Part shown: positions 24,777 to 32,282 of the stretch, piece after piece
Position numbering within the stretch: position 1 is the first letter of the stretch
How the letters are laid out: every line of letters begins with the position of its first letter
Origin: a virus
DNA length: 49,936 bases
Direction: 5' to 3' (one strand)
IMG/VR virus record: IMGVR_UViG_3300028417_000006
Coordinates: 1-49,936 of that record
Made by a program: the position numbers and the translations under genes
Notes under the pieces: generated by a model
Databases searched by the model: none
The model's input: the letters and a program-made list of their open reading frames with translations, nothing else
Told to the model about the DNA's origin: nothing

Positions 24777-25847
24777 TTATAGTGGTTGTTGTAGTGTTAT
24801 GATAGCACTTCCAATAGTATTCTCTGGATATGGTAATACATGTATGAAGGCTGGAATACCTATTAAGTTTACAGCTAACTCTCCATTTATAGGTGATAAG
24901 TTCTCCATATTACCTCCCGCATTACTTAGAATATTTCCTATAGTTGTTTCTGTTGTAGAACTATATAGTGTGTATGTTTCTGTATCTCTAAGACCTTTTA
25001 AAGTTACAAAACCTGTACCATCATTATCATCTCTAAACCTAGCAAATGATACACTCTCTACATAAGGTATAACTTCAACTGTTATGTTCTCATAAGGAGG
25101 TGTACCATCTGGGTGCATAGGTCTTACTGATATAGTGTTTATACTTGTATCAGCTACTACATCTAATGTAACTACACCTGCACTGTTTACAGAGAAGTTT
25201 GCATCTGATGGCGTAGACAGTAAGAATGTAGAAGGTGTATCACCTGTGTACTGTATATTACCGACTACAGTACCTATAACAGCTCCCTCGGGTATTCTAA
25301 ATATTTGACCTGCTACTACCGCTGGAAGTGTTACAGGTGTTGACGCTACTGTAACTATAAACTCTAAATCCATAGCGTCTATTACATCACCATTAGCGTT
25401 AAGAGCTTCTATTGTTTTATATGTAGTACCTGTTAAAGTAATACTATCACCTGATGTTATATTAACCGCTGGGTTTACTGTACCTGATGTCATAGTAGTA
25501 CGATATTGTACCATATCTGGGTTGAGTGTTACGGTATCTATACTGTATACCCCTGTATCTAAGTTTCTCTCTATGAGGTTGAAGTAACCTTCTGGAGATA
25601 CATAACTATCTATGAAAGCTTGTGTTTGAGTTGTTACCTCTGTAGCTACTATATCAGCTATAGCCTCTGGTACATTTAAGGTTGTGTTAGTAGTACCATA
25701 TATAGGTTGAACTACTGTTAACGCATAAGTACCTTGTTGTAACTGTAATGTATGCGATGTTCCTACAACATTTATAATAGGGTCTGCGTCTATTTGTAAT
25801 GTTGAACCTGCTTCTAATCCATCTATTGATATATTTGTTAATGCCAT
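24777..25847 (-). CDS. Tail fibre/virion protein with cadherin-like beta-sandwich
   Basis: A 356-aa threonine/valine/glycine-rich, beta-sandwich protein. Residues about 195-265 look like a cadherin- or Ig-type repeat: FRIPEGAVIGTVVG, a central F-x-V strand, then AGVVTLDV. No signal peptide. GGAGGTG precedes the ATG, which overlaps the preceding gene by one base. It lies at the end of the tail-module cluster, just before the lysis block. It is probably exposed on the virion for receptor or surface binding. Confidence 0.65.
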   Translation of the reverse strand: MALTNISIDGLEAGSTLQIDADPIINVVGTSHTLQLQQGTYALTVVQPIYGTTNTTLNVPEAIADIVATEVTTQTQAFIDSYVSPEGYFNLIERNLDTGVYSIDTVTLNPDMVQYRTTMTSGTVNPAVNITSGDSITLTGTTYKTIEALNANGDVIDAMDLEFIVTVASTPVTLPAVVAGQIFRIPEGAVIGTVVGNIQYTGDTPSTFLLSTPSDANFSVNSAGVVTLDVVADTSINTISVRPMHPDGTPPYENITVEVIPYVESVSFARFRDDNDGTGFVTLKGLRDTETYTLYSSTTETTIGNILSNAGGNMENLSPINGELAVNLIGIPAFIHVLPYPENTIGSAIITLQQPL

Positions 25848-26305
25848 TAAGCACCTCCATATGTTATTGTAAATCCACCGCCACCAGCTGGTATCTCTAT
25901 TGCGAAGTCTTGTGTTAACCCTCTTAGGTCATCTACTGCCTGAACCTTAATAGTGTGATTACCTATAGGTAAGTTTAGTAAAGTGTAACTATTTGTACCT
26001 GTACTTGTTATTGGTGCATCACTGTCTAGTGTTATGTTAACTGCTTGATTACCTGTCCAACCTATAAGTAAATCATTACTATTCACTATAGTTAGTGCTA
26101 AGCCTGATATAGTTATAGCCTGTTGTATAACAAAATCTATCAAATTAACTAATGAACCATCAGCTAGTTTATGATATATATCACCTGCCCATATAGGCTC
26201 TACCTCTGAACCACACTTGTTTATATTAGCTTGCGTAGTAGGAGAACCTAGTAACACCTCTTGTTTACCGTATTTTAAATTATCACTAATTACTAGTAAT
26301 GCCAT
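25847..26305 (-). CDS. Tail-associated protein with adaptor-type N-terminus
   Basis: A 152-aa protein. The N-terminus (MALLVISDNLKYGKQEVLLG, then LADGSLVNLIDFV) aligns by eye with the 99-aa gene at 28905-29204, suggesting a shared virion-attachment module. Residues 70-140 form a beta-sandwich. The C-terminus ends GGGGFTITYGGA, a motif also found inside the 827-aa fibre protein (GANFTITYGGEG). These internal links argue for module shuffling among tail proteins. GGAGG lies upstream. The function is inferred from position. Confidence 0.65.
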   Translation of the reverse strand: MALLVISDNLKYGKQEVLLGSPTTQANINKCGSEVEPIWAGDIYHKLADGSLVNLIDFVIQQAITISGLALTIVNSNDLLIGWTGNQAVNITLDSDAPITSTGTNSYTLLNLPIGNHTIKVQAVDDLRGLTQDFAIEIPAGGGGFTITYGGA

Positions 26306-26306
26306 T

Positions 26307-26621
26307 TTAACCTCCTAAATTTGATTTAATCATATATACTAGTATAGCTACATTAGCTGTACCTATAACTGATACTATTCTCCATACTAACCGTCTACCA
26401 GCTTGTACTTCCTTAGCTAAAGCCTCATATTTTATATTACAGGAGTTCATATCTAAGCGTATAGCTTCCAACTCCTGATACATTTTAGTCTTATTAGCTC
26501 CATCAGACTCTAATACCTTAGCTAGTGTTGTTGCGTTTTGTTGAGTTAGGTGAGCTGTAAGCTTAAGCTCTATCACTATCTCATTGAGTATATCTTCTGT
26601 TTTAGCTAATCTATCTTCCAT
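26307..26621 (-). CDS. Holin candidate: coiled coil plus C-terminal TM (XhlA-like)
   Basis: A 104-aa protein with an N-terminal amphipathic coiled coil (about 1-70), a basic RR-x-VWR turn and one C-terminal membrane segment (about 79-98). This is the layout of XhlA/hemolysin-type phage membrane proteins that help holins permeabilise the cell. It overlaps the permuted NlpC/P60-like gene by 11 bp, so peptidase and membrane protein are coupled. It could instead be a tail-linked anchor. Confidence 0.65.
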   Translation of the reverse strand: MEDRLAKTEDILNEIVIELKLTAHLTQQNATTLAKVLESDGANKTKMYQELEAIRLDMNSCNIKYEALAKEVQAGRRLVWRIVSVIGTANVAILVYMIKSNLGG

Positions 26622-27183
26622 TTGAGTACCCTACCCTTCCATATCTATCTATCTCTTTGATATTGGTTTTAAATCTTAGGTCGGTTTTAAATCCTAAGTC
26701 GCTTTCAGTAGTCTTGGGAGCTAATACTTTTCTAAGTCCTATCTTCTCCCTAAGCTCTAAGTAATGCTCATTCGGCATAGGTAGTGCGTCTATAACCTCG
26801 GGTATCACTAGTGCTTCTCTTATACAAGTTGCTGTATGCTCACTACACCACTCCTTAGCTTCTTTATCTCCTATGTTTAAACCTATGAAATGTAGTACAA
26901 CACCTAAAGTATCATATTCCATTCCTACCCTTTTATGAGCTTCTTCTAGTATCTTTTCGGAGTCTAAATCTATTTCATATATATCCCAATTTTTGGAATT
27001 ATAAATGTTGTTGTAGTAGAAGACACCCGTACCGCCTCTTAAGTAATGACTACCTATCATAGTTTTAGAGTCTATCACTAACTCACAGTGTGAATAGCCT
27101 ACTCTACCGCTAAATAGGTCTATTGCTTTACCGAACCAATCGTCCTTACTAGCTTTAAAGAAAGCTATTCTCTGTTTATTCAT
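26611..27183 (-). CDS. Permuted NlpC/P60 (YiiX-like) cysteine peptidase
   Basis: A 190-aa papain-fold hydrolase in permuted order. The histidine comes first (GYSHCELVID, H32) and the candidate catalytic cysteine later (KEWCSEHTA, C113), with VGMEYDTLGVVLHFIG between them, as in YiiX/YebB-like proteins. The family cleaves peptidoglycan peptides or acyl bonds. The C-terminal 40 residues are variable and basic. GGAGG precedes the ATG. Its place between tail-module genes and the XhlA-like gene fits either a second endolysin or a virion-associated wall enzyme. Confidence 0.75.
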   Translation of the reverse strand: MNKQRIAFFKASKDDWFGKAIDLFSGRVGYSHCELVIDSKTMIGSHYLRGGTGVFYYNNIYNSKNWDIYEIDLDSEKILEEAHKRVGMEYDTLGVVLHFIGLNIGDKEAKEWCSEHTATCIREALVIPEVIDALPMPNEHYLELREKIGLRKVLAPKTTESDLGFKTDLRFKTNIKEIDRYGRVGYSNGR

Positions 27184-27185
27184 AA

Positions 27186-27602
27186 CTATCCTCCTGTAAT
27201 TATCTCTGACTTAGTAATCATAACCTTGTGTAGAGCTTCTAATATGGATTCTACCTGTACATTACCTATAGTGTTATCTACCTTCTTCCAGTTTACCTTG
27301 TTATCTTTGTATACTCCTTTATATACACTAGATACCAATGAACTTAGTTGCTTCATCTCTGTAGAAGCTGTTGGTGATGTAGAAGCTAGTTCTAACGACT
27401 CTGTGAGTACCTTGTTAAACTGCCAATTAGCTAAAGTACCTACTGCGTTCATATTAGCTTGTGCTGTTTCATTACCATCATATTCTATGTTGTTTGTTTT
27501 AACTGTTATCTTATCTAACTTCTCTCTAGCTTTTAATCTCTTATATTCTGCTTCATTAGCTAGTTTATAGGCTTCTAGTTCTTCCTCTGTTACTACTAAC
27601 AT
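27186..27602 (-). CDS. Tail fibre assembly-like protein (DUF4376-type)
   Basis: A 138-aa helical protein. The features EYDGNETAQANMNAVG near residue 40 and VNWKKVDNTIGNV near 105 recall small phage proteins (DUF4376 type) encoded next to tail fibres, where YNG-x-F-x-AD and W-x3-DN motifs are usual. It lies immediately downstream of fibre-module genes, as expected for a fibre chaperone or tip protein. GGAG precedes the ATG. The family match is by eye only. Confidence 0.55.
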   Translation of the reverse strand: MLVVTEEELEAYKLANEAEYKRLKAREKLDKITVKTNNIEYDGNETAQANMNAVGTLANWQFNKVLTESLELASTSPTASTEMKQLSSLVSSVYKGVYKDNKVNWKKVDNTIGNVQVESILEALHKVMITKSEIITGG

Positions 27603-27611
27603 TCTATCTCC

Positions 27612-28313
27612 TTACCATAAGTTATTGTTAATTAGTGTGTAGTTAGCAGGTATTGAAGGCTCAAAACCTATACTCCATCCACTATCCCAGTCTACACTCT
27701 CTGTGTTTGCATACCCTAGTATTAAGTTATTTAACACTACCTTTGGATATCTCCACGCTGAGCCTGTAGCTATATCTGCTCCTAACATTAAGTGCATACT
27801 ATAGTCATTCATATCAGTACTACCTACTGAGGCTCCAGCCTTAAGTTCTCTGTACACTCTCACTCCGTTAATAGCTGAATTGACTGCAGTTAACTTCCTA
27901 GTAGTTAGATTATGAGCTGTAGGTACTCCTGCAGCTCCGCCACTGTAGTTATAAAAGGCAACAAACGCTTTAAAACTTCTACTAGCTGTGTATTGAAATA
28001 AGGTTAAGTCAAAGGTCAACATAGTATTAGTACCAGCGGCTGGTAGTGTTATACGCAAAAACCCTTGATTGTTTAACATATCTCTACTAAAGTATCCTGA
28101 CTTAGGTTGTGTTATAACTCTAATAGGACTAGTTCCAGTGTAAGAGTTCTCTTGGTTTTTCTCAGCTACTACTGTAAGCTCTCCTGCATCATTCTTAGTA
28201 ACTATGTTACCGTTTAGGTCTAAGACTACATCACCTTTCACTATGTCGGCTTGTACTGCGTCGCCATTACCTACTATAATTTTCTGTTTTCTGTTTGTCT
28301 TTATTATTGCCAT
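27612..28313 (-). CDS. Tail fibre/receptor-binding module, 233 aa
   Basis: The N-terminal 35 residues (MAIIKTNRKQKIIVGNGDAV) are clearly related to those of the 190-aa gene just upstream (MAITKTPRKVQVIIGTGNPV), so the two share an attachment domain. The rest is a beta-rich, Asn/Thr/Gly-rich domain with many aromatics (SGYFSRDML, DWDSGWSIGFEP), typical of a receptor-binding tip. GGAGG lies upstream. It is probably a trimeric fibre or spike component. Confidence 0.65.
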   Translation of the reverse strand: MAIIKTNRKQKIIVGNGDAVQADIVKGDVVLDLNGNIVTKNDAGELTVVAEKNQENSYTGTSPIRVITQPKSGYFSRDMLNNQGFLRITLPAAGTNTMLTFDLTLFQYTASRSFKAFVAFYNYSGGAAGVPTAHNLTTRKLTAVNSAINGVRVYRELKAGASVGSTDMNDYSMHLMLGADIATGSAWRYPKVVLNNLILGYANTESVDWDSGWSIGFEPSIPANYTLINNNLW

Positions 28314-28322
28314 TACAACCTC

Positions 28323-28895
28323 CTAGTATTCATAGATATATGCTGTAGCTTCTTCGATTGCTTGTCTTATACCTGTTTCACCTACTAAGCTGTTATCAGT
28401 AGCTCCTGTAGCTCTTACAGTATTCCTCTGTGAACCTAGGTTACTTAACTTAAGTATTTCAGCGTCTGTAACTAAAGAGCTTCCAGCTATCTTGTCTACT
28501 TTGTTTGCTTGGTTGGAGAGTATAGTAGACAAATCAGTATCATTAGACAGTATAGCCTGTTCTAACTCTAACAGTGTATCATACGCATTAGAGGCTCCAT
28601 TAACTATACTAGCTACTATAGTTGCTTGTAGTTGTGCTGGTGTTTGACCACCTAGTAATGCACTGTCAGCGGCTTGTGCTGTTGCGTCTAGCTTTGCGTT
28701 AATTATATCCATTGTAGCTTGATTAACTGTTATAAGCTCTTTAACAGTTAAACCATCTCTTGAACTCCACAGACCTTGAAAATCTCCACCTGCACTAAAG
28801 TTAATATAGATACCTCCATTTGCTACATCTCCAGCTACAGGGTTTCCTGTACCTATAATTACTTGTACCTTTCTAGGTGTCTTTGTTATTGCCAT
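28323..28895 (-). CDS. Tail fibre module, 190 aa
   Basis: The N-terminal attachment-type domain is shared with the neighbouring 233-aa protein. The middle is a collagen-free helical stretch with heptads (AKLDATAQAADSALLGGQTP) of the kind seen in fibre shafts (DALLGG-x-x-AQL). The C-terminus (STILSNQANKVDKIAGSSLV and AIEEATAYIYEY) resembles short phage fibre linkers. GGAGAT lies before the ATG. It likely assembles with the proteins encoded either side. Confidence 0.65.
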   Translation of the reverse strand: MAITKTPRKVQVIIGTGNPVAGDVANGGIYINFSAGGDFQGLWSSRDGLTVKELITVNQATMDIINAKLDATAQAADSALLGGQTPAQLQATIVASIVNGASNAYDTLLELEQAILSNDTDLSTILSNQANKVDKIAGSSLVTDAEILKLSNLGSQRNTVRATGATDNSLVGETGIRQAIEEATAYIYEY

Positions 28896-28904
28896 GTTAT
28901 CTCC

Positions 28905-29204
28905 TTATATTGACTCTTGAATGTAGGCTATGTCGTCTGCCATCTGTTGTAGAGTGATTACATCACCATCGCTGTTTGTTATCGTACCTGTACTAAGGTT
29001 TGGTATGCTACCTGTATACGCTTGTATAAACTGTGCTAATGTAACTACCGACCCATCTATAAACTTCATATCTAAGTCATTAGCCATTAAGCCGTTTACT
29101 TGTACAGGGTTTCCATCACAGTCTGCTACTGTAATAGTTACATCACCCAGTAATAAGCCTTCTTTAGATACTTTACTTTCATCTGGTACTACTATGTTTG
29201 CCAT
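28905..29204 (-). CDS. Tail adaptor-type protein, 99 aa
   Basis: A small protein whose plan (MANIVVPDESKVSKEGLLLG, then FIDGSVVTLAQFIQAY) matches the N-terminus of the 152-aa protein at 25847-26305, including an aligned cysteine (DC/KC), DGS and a following hydrophobic helix. It is acidic, with no membrane segment. GGAGG precedes the ATG. It is probably a structural adaptor or fibre-base protein in the tail-module cluster. Confidence 0.62.
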   Translation of the reverse strand: MANIVVPDESKVSKEGLLLGDVTITVADCDGNPVQVNGLMANDLDMKFIDGSVVTLAQFIQAYTGSIPNLSTGTITNSDGDVITLQQMADDIAYIQESI

Positions 29205-29215
29205 CTTTTACCTCC

Positions 29216-29788
29216 TTATGAGTTTGTTTTTGTGTATGTGCCTATAGGATTAGTATAGTCTATACTACTAGGTGCATTAGTTACACTTACTAGGATTGTC
29301 ATACTATTCCCTACTGTTGGTGTGTCTGCGTTTATAGCTTCCACAAAAGATGTAACCCCTATAGGTACTGTTATATTGTTTGAGAATGTTACACCGCCAC
29401 CTACAGGTACTGTTTCTATGGTTATATTAGCTGGGCTTGTTAACGCTATAGATAAGTTAAATGTTATACTTGTAGACGATACAGGGTTAGGTGCATCTGT
29501 TAAGCTTACCGATGTAATTACGCTTTGTGGTGGATTGTCTGTTACATCGTCTGTTACTGTAATAGTAAAAGTCTCTGTTGTAGTACCTATAAGATTCGTT
29601 ACATTTGCTGTGAATGTTTGAGGTACATTGAACGGAGGAGTATCATAGTCTATGTTTGCTATAGCTGTAATAGTACCATCTAAACCTATCGTAAAGTTAT
29701 CGTTGAATAGTACTTCATCAACGGTAACTGCTGTTATAGGTGAACCTCCTGATTGTATGTTAAGTGTACCCACTATCTGATTTGCCAT
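29216..29788 (-). CDS. Virion Ig/cadherin-like beta-sandwich protein
   Basis: A 190-aa threonine-, valine- and isoleucine-rich protein with two beta-sandwich domains. The first (about 1-80) looks like a cadherin/Ig-type repeat (FTIGLDGTITAIANIDYD, ending TETFTITVTDD); the second (about 88-185) is Fn3-like. Proteins of this type decorate capsids or tails and bind carbohydrates or cell surfaces. GGAGT lies upstream. No signal peptide is present, so it is a virion protein and not secreted. Confidence 0.65.
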   Translation of the reverse strand: MANQIVGTLNIQSGGSPITAVTVDEVLFNDNFTIGLDGTITAIANIDYDTPPFNVPQTFTANVTNLIGTTTETFTITVTDDVTDNPPQSVITSVSLTDAPNPVSSTSITFNLSIALTSPANITIETVPVGGGVTFSNNITVPIGVTSFVEAINADTPTVGNSMTILVSVTNAPSSIDYTNPIGTYTKTNS

Positions 29789-29798
29789 TTAATACTCC

Positions 29799-32282
29799 TT
29801 AAATGAATACTAAGCTATGTAATATTCTATAGTTATACTCTAGTGAGCTATACCTAGCCATTTCTATTCTTATTGATGTTGCTCCATCTAGCTGTACTCT
29901 TTCTACTCTGTTAGATACCGCTCCTACATCTACACTTACACCATTAACCTCTAAATCTTGCTGTGTTGTAGAGTATTGGTCTAAATATCTTAGTAATATA
30001 GTTGCGTTTGTTATATCGAGTATCTTCATCGTTCCTTGTGCTAAGTTACTAGCACTTAGTAGTGAACTGAAGCTTATATCGAAAGCTGTAGCACCGTTAG
30101 GTACAGCGACATCAAAACTCTCTACACTCCAACTACCTGTCTGAGGAGGATTCCAATATACACCTGTACCATCATTAACAAAATTAGCGTCTACTATGTT
30201 ATCAACTAAGTAGTTTATATTGCTTCTAATATCTGATAGTGTACTGCTACTATTAACTATTACTGCTCCTGCTATCTCTGTATAATTACCTTCCAAGAAA
30301 CTTATATCTTGGTTAGGTGCTATGATAGGTGCTGTGGTAGGTATTACTTCATACAACTCTATATGTCTAGCGTTATCTGGATATAATACCTGTGTACCCC
30401 TAGTAGCTATAAACTCACTAGTTATGTCTGTACTTACTGTGACCCCAAATTTAGTATTAGCTGTAGCAGGTGTTATAGTTTCTACATACATCCAAGAGTT
30501 ATCAATCTGTTTTACGAATATCTTCACCCCTCCTGCTGTAGCACCTAACAATTTACCTCCATCTATAGATACAGAAAAACTAGTTATGTTTGCTACTACT
30601 AATGCTCCTCCACTACCAGTAACTACAAAGTCTGTAGCTACCCAGTCATCGTTTATTGTAGTTCTTCTATACTCTCTTATATTAGTATTACTGTTTGCTC
30701 CTATTATTAATTTACCATCTAGAGATGTAGTAGCGTACCTATTATTACCAAACGAAGGTATTGTTGTAGGTACTTCCTCTACCCAAGAAGCATACTCATT
30801 TAGTCTAAACTCTTTTATAGAACCGCTAAAGCCTAATACAAATAGCATATCACCTGTACCACCTAAACACATTTCTCTAACTGTATATCCTGATACTACT
30901 ACTGTATTTATTTGGTTCCAATTAGTTCCATCAAAATCATATGTTACAACGCTACCGTTATAGTAGAAACATGTAGCTAGTCGTTTACCGTCTGGAGTAA
31001 CTGATAATCCATATGTACCCTGATTACTTACTGATTCTATAATCCTTGTTAAGTTACTAAGTGTTCCTGTAGCTCTATCTAAATCCATAGTACCTATGTA
31101 AGTTCTCTGTACTCCTGAACTAGGGGCTGTGTTATCTATATACCCAAAATATACTTTATCCTCTAGTATACATATATCTTTCACTTCAGGCGGTGTACTG
31201 TTACTTGTCTCTACAGATGTTGTTTCACTATCTTTAAGTTCGTACAACCCAGTAAATGCAGGTCTTGTTTCGTTATATATGTAAGTTTGCTGTTCTGTCT
31301 GTAGTGGACTGTTGTTACTAGATATTCTAGTAGTTACTGCGTCATCAATCATAGTCTGCACCTCAGCTTGTGTTATACCACTTATGTTATTGATGTTAGC
31401 TATATCTACTACAAACTCTCTTATGCCTTCTCCTCCATAAGTAATTGTGAAGTTAGCTCCTCCACCTGACGATATGTTGTTATTAGCTATGTACTGTGCT
31501 GTGAGAGCGTTAACTGCAGCTGTGAATACACTTTGAGTCTGTATATCAGCTATCTCACTACCAGTAAGTACGCTATCGAATACTAATGTATCTTTGTACA
31601 GTTTAGTATCGAAAGAGCCTGAATAGTTGTTAAGCCTAACTCTATAATTTAATGAGCTATCTGCCAATACTGCTTGTGGTGTACTAGATATCACCTCTGT
31701 ACCGTTTACATAACATGTAAGTGTATTAGCTACACTATCGTACGATGTAGCTAGACTGAATACATCTCCTATCTCTATGCTTGATATATCTATAAATCCT
31801 GGTGATGGAGCGTCTAACCAGTGATATGCACCTGTATTATCCCTTATAGTAGCCAACATTCTTAACTCTGTACCTTGATAGTTTACACCTATCTGATAAG
31901 TTATCTCAAATGCACCTGTTGTATCTAGTATCTCTATAGCCATGCTCTCTTGTGTAGATTGTGCTGATACCTCACTATACTTAGCGTAGGTTATAATTGT
32001 CCAAGAGCTGTCTGTGTTAAGGGCATCTGTTTGATAGTAGTTGTAGTTCTGTGGTAGGTAACTCCAATCATCCAAATTTAAGTTCGGGTCAAAGTTGTTT
32101 AATGTACTAGTGCTTGATGTACTAACTATGAACCTACTCTCTATTAGAGGTATCACATCCTCTTCCTTCAAAGTAGCGTTAGATTTAATCTTACCTAGTA
32201 TAGGTAAACTTTGAACTGTTACCTGCTTAGCTATAGCCTTAGATAGTCTCGTTACTAATGTTCTCTGTTCTATATCAGTCAT
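29799..32282 (-). CDS. Large tail fibre/spike: LamG-like plus beta-propeller
   Basis: An 827-aa protein. After a helical N-terminus (1-50), residues about 60-245 resemble a concanavalin/LamG jelly roll (AYHWLDAPSPGFIDIS, NTLTCYVNGTEV). A linker with GANFTITYGGEG follows, then a repeating propeller-like region (about 360-690) with blades such as GLSVTPDGKRLATCFY, RYATTSLDGKLIIGA and SFSVSIDGGKLLGAT. The C-terminal 130 residues are another beta domain. This domain set suggests glycan binding. GGAGG precedes the ATG. It overlaps the upstream 609-aa gene by one base. It is the best candidate for the main receptor-binding protein. Confidence 0.75.
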   Translation of the reverse strand: MTDIEQRTLVTRLSKAIAKQVTVQSLPILGKIKSNATLKEEDVIPLIESRFIVSTSSTSTLNNFDPNLNLDDWSYLPQNYNYYQTDALNTDSSWTIITYAKYSEVSAQSTQESMAIEILDTTGAFEITYQIGVNYQGTELRMLATIRDNTGAYHWLDAPSPGFIDISSIEIGDVFSLATSYDSVANTLTCYVNGTEVISSTPQAVLADSSLNYRVRLNNYSGSFDTKLYKDTLVFDSVLTGSEIADIQTQSVFTAAVNALTAQYIANNNISSGGGANFTITYGGEGIREFVVDIANINNISGITQAEVQTMIDDAVTTRISSNNSPLQTEQQTYIYNETRPAFTGLYELKDSETTSVETSNSTPPEVKDICILEDKVYFGYIDNTAPSSGVQRTYIGTMDLDRATGTLSNLTRIIESVSNQGTYGLSVTPDGKRLATCFYYNGSVVTYDFDGTNWNQINTVVVSGYTVREMCLGGTGDMLFVLGFSGSIKEFRLNEYASWVEEVPTTIPSFGNNRYATTSLDGKLIIGANSNTNIREYRRTTINDDWVATDFVVTGSGGALVVANITSFSVSIDGGKLLGATAGGVKIFVKQIDNSWMYVETITPATANTKFGVTVSTDITSEFIATRGTQVLYPDNARHIELYEVIPTTAPIIAPNQDISFLEGNYTEIAGAVIVNSSSTLSDIRSNINYLVDNIVDANFVNDGTGVYWNPPQTGSWSVESFDVAVPNGATAFDISFSSLLSASNLAQGTMKILDITNATILLRYLDQYSTTQQDLEVNGVSVDVGAVSNRVERVQLDGATSIRIEMARYSSLEYNYRILHSLVFI

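Noticed and set aside
30322-30963. Plus-strand open frame of 213 codons inside the 827-aa fibre gene
   Set aside because: It lies wholly opposite a well-supported gene, has no ribosome site, and its composition is that of an antisense shadow.
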